A stretch of 7,182 nucleotides of DNA from contig JAHFAP010000157.1 of NCBI GenBank assembly GCA_023250495.1, positions 1 through 7,182 on the forward strand. The letters are read 5' to 3'. The stretch is from Deltaproteobacteria bacterium. GTDB taxonomy: Bacteria; Desulfobacterota; Binatia; UBA9968. The notes beneath the pieces were generated by a model that had not been told where the DNA came from, made no database searches, and saw only the letters and a list, made by a program, of their open reading frames with translations. Of this stretch, positions 1 through 5,298 are shown in pieces. The number at the start of each line of letters is the position of its first letter. The first letter of the stretch is position 1. A program made the translations under genes and the position numbers.

Positions 1-508
1 GCAGCGGGTTGGAATCCTCGCGGAACAGCTCGCCTTCCATCGCCCCTTTGCGCACATGCGTGGCCAGGACCTCCCCGACGAAGAGGTCCATTTCGTCGCC
101 GAACGGAATTTGCTGGATCAGCCGGTACTCGACGTTGCCGATCGCCTCGCCGATCAGCGGGACGGAGACTTTGGAGGGCTTGACCGGCGTGAGGCCCGAG
201 ACCTTCCATTTGTCCACGTCCCTTCCCGAGACGTAGCCGGCGAGGACGACGATGTCCATCATCTTGTCCGTTGGAGCGCTCATCACAAACTCGCCGCGCT
301 CCAGGATCAGCTTGTAGGTGAGAGTCCTCTTGAGGATCGCCACCACCATCCGCGAGGGCTCAAAGCCGGTGGGAGCAAACCACATGGCGGTGAGAAAATT
401 GATCTGGTCCTTCGCCCCTCGGCTGACCACCAGCGAAGGGACCCGCACCGCGAAAGGTTTGTTGCCGTGCTCCGCCGGCTCGAACATTTCCGGCTCTTTC
501 CAGTCCAA
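1..508 (-). CDS. Flavin reductase-like FMN-binding protein, 3' end cut off by window edge
   Basis: Reading the minus strand from 508 gives an uninterrupted frame of 169 codons to the left edge, so the C-terminus is missing. The product resembles the flavin reductase-like (FMN-binding split barrel) family, whose members reduce free flavin for a partner monooxygenase or serve as small flavoproteins. Supporting features are the early segment with FLTAMWFAPTGFEPSRM, where the family binds FMN, then FVMSAPT, the VSGRDVDKW stretch followed by GLTP, and the LIGEAIGNVEYRL strand. The start is taken as TTG at 508-506 because a perfect AGGAGG lies 7 nt upstream (521-516) and the frame upstream of it looks non-coding. 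The gene diverges from the amino acid permease. The partner enzyme and substrate are unknown. Family assignment is fairly secure from the motifs; the specific role is not. Confidence 0.8.
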   Translation of the reverse strand, partial: MDWKEPEMFEPAEHGNKPFAVRVPSLVVSRGAKDQINFLTAMWFAPTGFEPSRMVVAILKRTLTYKLILERGEFVMSAPTDKMMDIVVLAGYVSGRDVDKWKVSGLTPVKPSKVSVPLIGEAIGNVEYRLIQQIPFGDEMDLFVGEVLATHVRKGAMEGELFREDSNPL

Positions 509-515
509 TATGGCG

Positions 516-521
516 CCTCCT
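516..521 (-). promoter_or_regulatory. Shine-Dalgarno site that fixes a TTG start
   Basis: On the minus strand AGGAGG is followed by 7 nt and TTG (508-506), then codons for DWKEPEMF. No ATG or GTG in this frame is placed better, so this site decides the start of the flavin reductase-like gene. Confidence 0.7.
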
Positions 522-642
522 GCTTCTGCCTGCTGCCAACCTACGCGGGTTTCAACGGCAAGACTGTGGCAAGGTTTAGCATGGATTCCCCTTGGAGAAA
601 AGACGGGGGTGATGCATTTGCCTGAACGCGTCTGAACCTGTT

Positions 643-2085
643 ATGAATACAGCCTCTATGGAACAGAATAGTTCGACAGGCTCACCACCAGGCAGTTCGA
701 CAGGCTCACTACCAGGCGGACTCAGGCGAAAGTTGGGCTTGTTCGATGCCGTGATGCTGATTGCGGGGAACATCATCGGCATCGGAATTTTTGTTACCAC
801 CGGGGATATCGCTCAAAATCTCCCTTCTCCGGGAGGCATCCTCCTGATCTGGCTTCTCGGCGGCCTGCTCGCCCTGGCCGGCGCGCTGAGCTGCGCCGAA
901 CTGGCCGCGAGCATGCCCGTTTCAGGAGGAGACTACATCTACTTGCGGGAGGCCTACGGTCCTCTGGTCGGCTTTCTCTCCGGCTGGTCTTCTTTTTTGG
1001 TGACCTTTTCCGGTTCCATCGCGTTGCTCGCAGTGGTCTTTACCGTCTTCATGTCGTTCTTCTTTCCCGCGTTGTCCTTAGACCGCGCTATCTTTTCCTG
1101 GGACATTTTTGGCTACGCCATTCGACTCTCTCTCGGCCACTTTTTTTCGTTAATGGTCGTGTTCGTCCTGTCGGCGATCCACTATGTTGGAGTCGGCATG
1201 GGGGCCTTCGTACAAAATACTCTGACGGTCCTCAAAATCGGCGCCCTGCTCGGGATCATCCTGCTGGGGGTGTCGGTCGGCAATGGCAGCTTAGATCACT
1301 TTTCTCCTTTCTTTGACTGGAGCAAGATGAGCGACCCGGGTCTTTTTGGGCTCGCTTTCATCCCGGTAATCTTCACCTACGCGGGCTGGAACGCAGTGAT
1401 CTACATGGCGGGAGAAGTCAAGGAGCCGGACAAAAATCTTCCGCGCGCCCTGCTGTGGGCCAACATGCTTATCATTCTCCTCTATCTCGCCATCAATGCG
1501 GTCTATTTTTACGCTGTCCCGGTGGAAAAGATGCAAGGCGCGATCCGGGTCTCGGAGGTTGCGACCACTGCTCTATTCGGCCACCAGACTTCCGCCTGGA
1601 TCACGGCGATCATCACGGTCTCCATTCTCGGCTCCCTGAATGTCACCGTCATGCTCGGCCCTCGTATCTACTATGCGATGGCGCGGGACGGCCTTTTTTT
1701 TGCAAGCCTCACCCGCGTTCATCCCCGCTTTCACACGCCCGCGAATGCGATCATCGTCCAGGCCCTGTGGTCTTCGGTGCTGGTCTTAACCGGCACCTTC
1801 GGCACCCTTTTGAACTATGTGACCGTTGTGATCGCGCTGCTCTCAACGCTCACAGTCGGTTCCCTAATGGTCCTGAGAGCCAAAAGGCCGGAGCTCAAGC
1901 GCCCGTATAAAATTTGGGGCTATCCCGTGGTCCCCTTGCTTTTTATCCTTGCCAACCTGGGGATCGGCCTGGCAACGCTCTGGGAAAAACCCTTCGATGC
2001 GGTGCGCGGGTTCGGGATCGTGGCTCTGGGGATCCCCGCATATTTTTTCTGGAAGCAGCGAACAAAAAAGGGTTTAAGGGTTTAA
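643..2085 (+). CDS. APC-superfamily amino acid permease
   Basis: A 480-residue integral membrane protein of the amino acid/polyamine/organocation superfamily, expected to move amino acids across the inner membrane. The first helix carries the family hallmark GIGIF (residues 46-50) after LGLFDAVMLIAGNIIG. The second helix region has SCAELAASMPVSGGDYIYLREAYGP (split here only by reading) around residues 83-107, and a later loop has TYAGWNAVIYMAGEVKEP before NLPRAL. About 12 hydrophobic segments follow each other, and the length is normal for the family. Residues 10-25 are a two-unit SSTGS(P/L)PG repeat encoded by a 24-nt tandem repeat, and the last four residues (GLRV) come from an intergenic octamer repeat. 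Neither start candidate (ATG 643 or in-frame ATG 658) has a recognisable Shine-Dalgarno, so the N-terminus is uncertain. The substrate cannot be assigned; the general pattern resembles LAT/amino acid exchanger-type members. Confidence 0.93.
   Translation: MNTASMEQNSSTGSPPGSSTGSLPGGLRRKLGLFDAVMLIAGNIIGIGIFVTTGDIAQNLPSPGGILLIWLLGGLLALAGALSCAELAASMPVSGGDYIYLREAYGPLVGFLSGWSSFLVTFSGSIALLAVVFTVFMSFFFPALSLDRAIFSWDIFGYAIRLSLGHFFSLMVVFVLSAIHYVGVGMGAFVQNTLTVLKIGALLGIILLGVSVGNGSLDHFSPFFDWSKMSDPGLFGLAFIPVIFTYAGWNAVIYMAGEVKEPDKNLPRALLWANMLIILLYLAINAVYFYAVPVEKMQGAIRVSEVATTALFGHQTSAWITAIITVSILGSLNVTVMLGPRIYYAMARDGLFFASLTRVHPRFHTPANAIIVQALWSSVLVLTGTFGTLLNYVTVVIALLSTLTVGSLMVLRAKRPELKRPYKIWGYPVVPLLFILANLGIGLATLWEKPFDAVRGFGIVALGIPAYFFWKQRTKKGLRV
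671..718 (+). repeat. Two-unit 24-nt tandem repeat inside a permease 5' end
   Basis: Two adjacent 24-nt units (671-694 and 695-718) differ at only two positions. Each begins GTTCGACAGGCTCAC and ends ACCAGGC plus one base. Because 24 is divisible by three, the repeat stays in frame and encodes SSTGSPPG then SSTGSLPG at permease residues 10-25, before the first membrane helix. The GTTCGACAGGCTCAC core resembles a dispersed palindromic repeat that I recall from many uncultured-bacterial genomes; that link is from memory. Confidence 0.85.
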
Positions 2086-2088
2086 GGG
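2070..2088 (+). repeat. GGGTTTAA octamer tandem repeat at a gene end
   Basis: Two perfect GGGTTTAA units (2070-2077, 2078-2085) are followed by GGG. The repeat supplies the last codons of the amino acid permease (GLRV) and its TAA stop, so the gene end and the repeat are the same DNA. It belongs with the GGGTTAAA/GGGTTGAA units at 2726-2761. Confidence 0.8.
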
Positions 2089-2090
2089 AC

Positions 2091-2111
2091 TGATAGCTGA
2101 CGGCTGACAGC
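2091..2111 (+). repeat. TGAYRGC heptamer tandem repeat in short spacer
   Basis: Three contiguous heptamers, TGATAGC, TGACGGC and TGACAGC, fill most of the 33-nt gap between the permease and the adenosyltransferase. They end 7 nt before the ATG at 2119, where a Shine-Dalgarno would normally be. Confidence 0.8.
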
Positions 2112-2118
2112 TATTTTT

Positions 2119-2748
2119 ATGGTTAGGATCACGCGCGTCTATACTCGAACCGGGGACAAGGGAGAGACTGCGCTGGTCGGCGGCAAGCGGGTTCCCAAAG
2201 ATTCGCCTAGAATTGGGGGCTATGGGGCCATCGATGAGCTGAATTCAATCGTGGGGCTGGCGAGGGTCTTCAACGAGGAGCGACTGCAAGAAAGCGAAGC
2301 CCATCGTTTTCTTGACGGGGTCCTGCGCAAGATTCAGGATGAGCTTTTCGACCTGGGCAGCGAGCTGGCGACACCGGAAGATTTTTCCTACGAGGGGATG
2401 TATCGTCTCACAGAGGCGGAGGTGAAAAGAATCGAAGAGATCATCGACGAATGTCAGAAGGAGCTTGAGCCGCTTAAGTCTTTTGTCCTTCCGGGAGGAG
2501 GCAGGATTGCAGCCTATCTTCATCAGTGCCGGACGGTTTGTCGCAGAGCCGAACGCGAAATCCTCCAGCTCTCGCGCGTAGAAAAAGTCAGCGACTCGAT
2601 TCTCAAGTACGTGAATCGTTTAAGCGATCTCTTTTTTGTCCTTTCGCGGTGGATTGCGAAACGATCAGGAGAAAAGGAATATCTCTGGCAGAGAGGGCTA
2701 CAGGGAAAGCCTAGAAGCGGATCAAGGGTTAAAGGGTTAAAGGGTTGA
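2119..2748 (+). CDS. pduO: PduO-type ATP:cob(I)alamin adenosyltransferase
   Basis: A 209-residue cytoplasmic enzyme that transfers the 5'-deoxyadenosyl group of ATP to cob(I)alamin, making coenzyme B12 for enzymes such as methylmalonyl-CoA mutase or diol dehydratase. The N-terminal ATP-binding motif TRTGDKGETALVGG covers residues 9-22. It is followed by GAIDELNS (36-43), FVLPGGG (122-128), the Arg-rich helix CRTVCRRAERE (137-147) and NRLSDLFFVLSRW (167-178), all typical of the PduO/MMAB trimeric-barrel family. Standalone members usually run about 180-195 residues; the extra tail GSRVKGLKG is encoded by an intergenic octamer repeat that also supplies the TGA stop. The ATG at 2119 matches the family N-terminus, but the upstream bases are heptamer repeats plus a T-run with no Shine-Dalgarno. 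The repeat-filled gaps on both sides leave it open whether it is cotranscribed with the permease and fabI. Function is very likely; the B12 enzyme it serves is not in the window. Confidence 0.93.
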   Translation: MVRITRVYTRTGDKGETALVGGKRVPKDSPRIGGYGAIDELNSIVGLARVFNEERLQESEAHRFLDGVLRKIQDELFDLGSELATPEDFSYEGMYRLTEAEVKRIEEIIDECQKELEPLKSFVLPGGGRIAAYLHQCRTVCRRAEREILQLSRVEKVSDSILKYVNRLSDLFFVLSRWIAKRSGEKEYLWQRGLQGKPRSGSRVKGLKG

Positions 2749-2761
2749 AGGGTTGAAGGGG
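2726..2761 (+). repeat. GGGTTRAA octamer tandem repeat, four units
   Basis: Four contiguous octamers, GGGTTAAA twice then GGGTTGAA twice, are followed by GGGG. The array starts inside the adenosyltransferase gene, encodes its last residues and TGA stop (2746-2748), and ends 7 nt before the GGAGGGG that serves fabI. It is the same family as the two GGGTTTAA units after the permease (2070-2088). Confidence 0.85.
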
Positions 2762-2768
2762 AGTCAAC

Positions 2769-2775
2769 GGAGGGG
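2769..2775 (+). promoter_or_regulatory. Shine-Dalgarno for fabI
   Basis: GGAGGGG ends 3 nt before the ATG at 2779 (GGAGG core spaced 5 nt). It lies just after the octamer array and supports the chosen fabI start. Confidence 0.65.
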
Positions 2776-2778
2776 ACT

Positions 2779-3549
2779 ATGGATTTGTTGAAAGGCAAGC
2801 GCGCCGTGATCTTTGGCGTTGCCAATGAGCGGAGCATCGCCTGGGCGATTTCGGAGGCGCTCCACGCCGAAGGAGCGGAGCTGGCCTTCACCTACGCCGG
2901 CGAGATCCTGGAGAAGCGCGTGAGGCCGCTGGCGGAAGGAATCGGGGCGAAGATCATTCTCCCTTGCGACGTGACCAAGGATGATGAGATCGACAAAGTT
3001 TTTCAAACTCTCAAGCAGGAATGGGGCAGCCTGGATATCTTGGTCCATGCCATCGCGTTCGCGGCCAAAGAGGATCTTTCCAATCCTTATGTCCTGACCG
3101 GCCGCTCAGGGTTCCATCTGGCCCTGGATGTGAGCGCGTATTCCTTGGTTGCCCTGACGCGCCACGCAGCCGCGCTCATGGAGGGGCGGAGTGGATCTAT
3201 CCTGACCATGACCTATATGGGGTCGGAAAAAGTCGTTCCCAACTACAATGTCATGGGGGTCGCCAAAGCGGCCCTTGAGGCGAGCGTGAGATACCTCGCC
3301 TATGATCTGGGGCCAAGGGGGATCAGGGTCAACGCGATCTCCGCCGGGCCGATCAAGACGCTGGCGGCCGCGGGAATTTCCGGTTTCAAAGAGATGCTTC
3401 ACTACAGCAGCGAGCGCGCGCCGCTTAAGCGCAATATCACCGCCGAGGAGGTGGCGCGCACGGCGGTCTATCTGCTTAGCGACATGGCCGGCGCCGTGAC
3501 CGGCGAGATCGTCCACGTCGATGCCGGGTACAATATTATGGGGATGTAA
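2779..3549 (+). CDS. fabI: Enoyl-[acyl-carrier-protein] reductase (NADH), FabI
   Basis: A 256-residue cytoplasmic enzyme of the short-chain dehydrogenase superfamily that performs the last step of each fatty acid elongation cycle, reducing trans-2-enoyl-ACP with NADH. The divergent FabI cofactor motif is present (GVANERSIAWAI, residues 13-24) together with CDVTK (63-67) and HAIAFA (90-95). The catalytic residues keep E. coli numbering: Tyr146 in TYMG, Tyr156 and Lys163 in YNVMGVAK. Further family signatures are ISAGPIKTLAA (187-197), F203, RAPLKRN and VTGEIVHVDAGYN near the C-terminus. Length equals the usual ~260 residues, and the start has a GGAGGGG just upstream. It follows the adenosyltransferase by 30 nt of mostly repeat and is followed by a rhodanese gene after 91 nt. 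Position 93 is Ala where E. coli has Gly, as in some other natural FabI enzymes. No truncation or missing residue is visible. Confidence 0.97.
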   Translation: MDLLKGKRAVIFGVANERSIAWAISEALHAEGAELAFTYAGEILEKRVRPLAEGIGAKIILPCDVTKDDEIDKVFQTLKQEWGSLDILVHAIAFAAKEDLSNPYVLTGRSGFHLALDVSAYSLVALTRHAAALMEGRSGSILTMTYMGSEKVVPNYNVMGVAKAALEASVRYLAYDLGPRGIRVNAISAGPIKTLAAAGISGFKEMLHYSSERAPLKRNITAEEVARTAVYLLSDMAGAVTGEIVHVDAGYNIMGM

Positions 3550-3626
3550 AGGTAGGAGGGGACACCCACAGGCAGACTTGAGGGAGAAGAGGTCTGAGGA
3601 CTTCAACATTTCCAGCTGACGCGAGC

Positions 3627-3634
3627 AAAAGGAG
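3627..3634 (+). promoter_or_regulatory. Shine-Dalgarno for the rhodanese gene
   Basis: AAAAGGAG lies 6 nt before the ATG at 3641. The 91-nt spacer after fabI otherwise shows no short-period repeat and no clear terminator. Confidence 0.65.
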
Positions 3635-3640
3635 TTCGTT

Positions 3641-4081
3641 ATGGCCATTAAGCAGATTTCGGTACAGGAGGCTCACGACCTGCTCGAAAAGGAGCCTGAT
3701 CGTGTCTATATCGATGTGCGCACCGTGCGCGAATTTGCCGCCGGCCATCCGAAGGGAGGAATAAATATCCCCGTTGCTTTTCCCGATCCGGGTAGAGGGA
3801 TGATGATGAACGAGGAGTTTGTGAAAGTTGTGGAGGGCCATTTTGCCAAAGAGAAGAAGATCATCGTCGGTTGTCAGGCCGGCCCGCGCGCGGACGCGGC
3901 TGCGCGGTTGCTGCAAGAAGCCGGCTACCAGGACGTCTCCAGCATGCAAGGAGGATTTGGCGGCATGCGCGATCCATTCGGACAGGTCATCGCGCCGGGT
4001 TGGGCCAGCCTCGGCTTTCCCGTGAGCGACGAGAATGGAGAGGGAGTGAGCTACGAGTCGCTGGCCGCCAAGGTCAAGTAG
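3641..4081 (+). CDS. Single-domain rhodanese-like sulfurtransferase
   Basis: A 146-residue protein that is essentially one rhodanese domain, expected to carry sulfane sulfur as a cysteine persulfide in the cytoplasm (no signal peptide or membrane segment). The CH2A-like motif YIDVRTVREFAAGHPKGGINIPV occupies residues 23-45 (given in two overlapping parts in the family: IDVR and GHPKGGINIP). The active-site loop is CQAGPR (Cys78, Gly81, Arg83), fitting the six-residue CxxGxR loop of sulfurtransferases. GGFGGM (104-109) and a GFPV ending follow, as in many PspE/GlpE-like proteins. The tail after residue 125 is slightly longer than in minimal GlpE. The start is supported by AAAAGGAG 6 nt upstream. 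It ends the plus-strand run and converges with the transporter operon. Partner and physiological sulfur acceptor are unknown. Confidence 0.92.
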   Translation: MAIKQISVQEAHDLLEKEPDRVYIDVRTVREFAAGHPKGGINIPVAFPDPGRGMMMNEEFVKVVEGHFAKEKKIIVGCQAGPRADAAARLLQEAGYQDVSSMQGGFGGMRDPFGQVIAPGWASLGFPVSDENGEGVSYESLAAKVK

Positions 4082-4104
4082 CGCGCGGACTTCTCAAACC
4101 AGAT

Positions 4105-4176
4105 TGGTTGGACGTTTTGAACGATTGGAACAGTTCAAGTTGTTCAAGCCGTTTAAATCGTTCCAGTCGTTAGACC
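4105..4176. repeat. Inverted array of degenerate GTTCAANNC nonamers between convergent genes
   Basis: From 4133 the plus strand reads as 9-nt units: GTTCAAGTT, GTTCAAGCC, GTTTAAATC, GTTCCAGTC, then partial GTTAGACC. From 4131 back to 4105 the minus strand reads as the same kind of unit: GTTCCAATC, GTTCAAAAC, GTCCAACCA. A single A (4132) separates the two halves. The arms 4120-4131 and 4160-4171 pair over 12 positions with one G-T wobble, so a transcript could form a hairpin. It fills the gap between the rhodanese stop (4081) and the binding-protein stop (4182-4184). There is no U-run, so a role as a bidirectional terminator is only a possibility. Confidence 0.8.
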
Positions 4177-4181
4177 GAGGG

Positions 4182-5231
4182 CTAGGGTCCTTTCCCCACG
4201 TACTTGTTCGTCCAGAGGACTCCCTCCTCCGCCGACGGCGTCTTCGAAGGGTCTTTGATGATCCCCGCGCCGGTGGCGAAGTTGATGACCTTCTGCCAGC
4301 CCTTCGAATTCATATCTCCCCAGGCTGGCATGGCGTTGGCGACCATCGAGTAGGACAATTCGAACACCGCGTTGTCGAGTTTCTCCGGCGTGAACAGACG
4401 ATGGTTGCGCAGCGCGGATTTTGCGGCCTCAGGATTGGTGCGGAACAGAGCGCCGCCGCGAGAAATGGCGCGCGCGACCGCCGTGGCGATTTTAGGGTTT
4501 GCCTCGACATAGTCCGGACGGACCATGAGAACCTCATAGTGATAATCGGTCAATTCCGGCACCTCCCCTTTGCCCAGCGGGATCAGAACGTAGCCCTTGC
4601 CGCTCGGCTCCGTGATTTCAGCCGAAGGAGGAGAGAGCGCATACGCGTCGATGACGTTGTTCATCAGCGCCGTGGGAAGCTCGGGCGCTCCAATGTAAAC
4701 GAACTTGAGTATGGATGGAATCCCGCCAGCTTTCGCCACCAGGAATTTGAAGATCTGCTCGGAGGCCGCTCCTGGACCCGTCGCGCCGATCGTGGCCAAC
4801 TGCGTCAGCACCTTGAGCCGCGCGTCGATCGGACTCTCACGGGTGAGACCGAGCTTGTCCACGATCGCTTTGCGCAGCGCGATGCTCAGGGTCATCGCCC
4901 GATTGTGCGCCTGGATCGCCATCGCCGGCGCCCCTTCGACTCGTGCCAGAACGAGCCCTTCGGAAGTGGAAGCGCAAAAGTTGACCGACCGGCCGACCAC
5001 CGCGTTCAAGCAGACCGAGCCGCTCGGGGCCGGCGTGATTTTGATGCGCACCCCTTCCGCTTCGAAGTATTTGAGCTGCTCCGCCACCCAGACGGCCGCA
5101 AAGGCAAAGTTTGGGACAGCGGTCATCAGGCTGGCTTCCGGCAGCTCCTTCTGCGCTCGCGCCTGAGAACCGACTCCGAGCCAGAGGGCCAGCACCGCAA
5201 CAAGTGCAATTGAAAACCTACGGTTTTTCAT
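4182..5231 (-). CDS. ABC transporter periplasmic substrate-binding protein (SsuA/TauA/NMT1-like)
   Basis: A 349-residue secreted solute receptor for the adjacent ABC importer. The N-terminus MKNRRFSIALVAVLALWLG has basic residues, a hydrophobic core and SQARAQ, a plausible signal peptidase I site near residues 25-27. The mature part opens with the family pattern of a short strand, VPNFAFAAVWVAEQLKYF, then a VRIKITPAPSGS segment, as in NMT1/THI5-like and nitrate/sulfonate/taurine binding proteins. Later pieces include GATGPGAASEQIFKFL and VYIGAPELPTALMNNVIDAYAL, typical of the ligand-cleft hinge region. I chose ATG 5231 because AGGAGG (5243-5238) sits 6 nt upstream. An in-frame ATG at 5249 would add six residues but lies in front of this site. 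It is the last gene of the operon, separated from the permease gene by a hairpin-forming repeat. The ligand cannot be predicted; aromatic acids, sulfonates or pyrimidines are all seen in this family. Confidence 0.88.
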   Translation of the reverse strand: MKNRRFSIALVAVLALWLGVGSQARAQKELPEASLMTAVPNFAFAAVWVAEQLKYFEAEGVRIKITPAPSGSVCLNAVVGRSVNFCASTSEGLVLARVEGAPAMAIQAHNRAMTLSIALRKAIVDKLGLTRESPIDARLKVLTQLATIGATGPGAASEQIFKFLVAKAGGIPSILKFVYIGAPELPTALMNNVIDAYALSPPSAEITEPSGKGYVLIPLGKGEVPELTDYHYEVLMVRPDYVEANPKIATAVARAISRGGALFRTNPEAAKSALRNHRLFTPEKLDNAVFELSYSMVANAMPAWGDMNSKGWQKVINFATGAGIIKDPSKTPSAEEGVLWTNKYVGKGP

Positions 5232-5237
5232 TTGAGA

Positions 5238-5243
5238 CCTCCT
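5238..5243 (-). promoter_or_regulatory. Shine-Dalgarno that decides the binding-protein start
   Basis: AGGAGG on the minus strand is 6 nt from ATG 5231-5229, which begins a typical signal peptide. This favours 5231 over the upstream in-frame ATG at 5249. Confidence 0.8.
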
Positions 5244-5250
5244 GTCCATT

Positions 5251-5297
5251 CCGATTTTAGATTTAATCGGAAATCGGCAATCCGAAATCTAAAATTG
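5251..5297. repeat. Heptamer array with inversion, hairpin-forming
   Basis: The plus strand reads in strict 7-nt phase: CCGATTT, TAGATTT, AATCGGA, AATCGGC, AATCCGA, AATCTAA, then AATTG. The first two units are approximate reverse complements of the later ones. ATTTTAGATTT (5254-5264) and AAATCTAAAAT (5285-5295) are perfect 11-bp arms around 20 nt, and CGGA/TCCG inside can extend the pairing. The array starts right after the permease stop (5301-5299) and ends 7 nt before the binding-protein Shine-Dalgarno, filling the spacer. Confidence 0.85.
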
Positions 5298-5298
5298 T

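Noticed and set aside
56..625. Plus-strand open frame of 189 codons at the left end
   Set aside because: It is antisense to the flavin reductase-like gene, whose protein has clear family motifs; the plus-strand product has none.
612..635. Seven-codon mini frame (ATG to TGA) after GGGGGTG just before the permease start
   Set aside because: The G-run is too close to the ATG to be a convincing ribosome site, and such a short frame is expected by chance.
3055..3057. Ala at FabI position 93, where Gly93 changes give triclosan resistance in E. coli
   Set aside because: Ala at this place occurs naturally in other FabI enzymes, including triclosan-sensitive ones such as that of S. aureus, so it is not evidence of resistance.
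3570..3600. Possible hairpin CAGAC/GTCTG between fabI and the rhodanese gene
   Set aside because: Five-base arms with a long purine-rich loop and no T-run; not supported as a terminator.
4104..5213. Long plus-strand open frame of 369 codons
   Set aside because: It is antisense to the substrate-binding protein gene, is Arg/His/Asp-rich with no recognisable domain, and looks like a codon-bias shadow.
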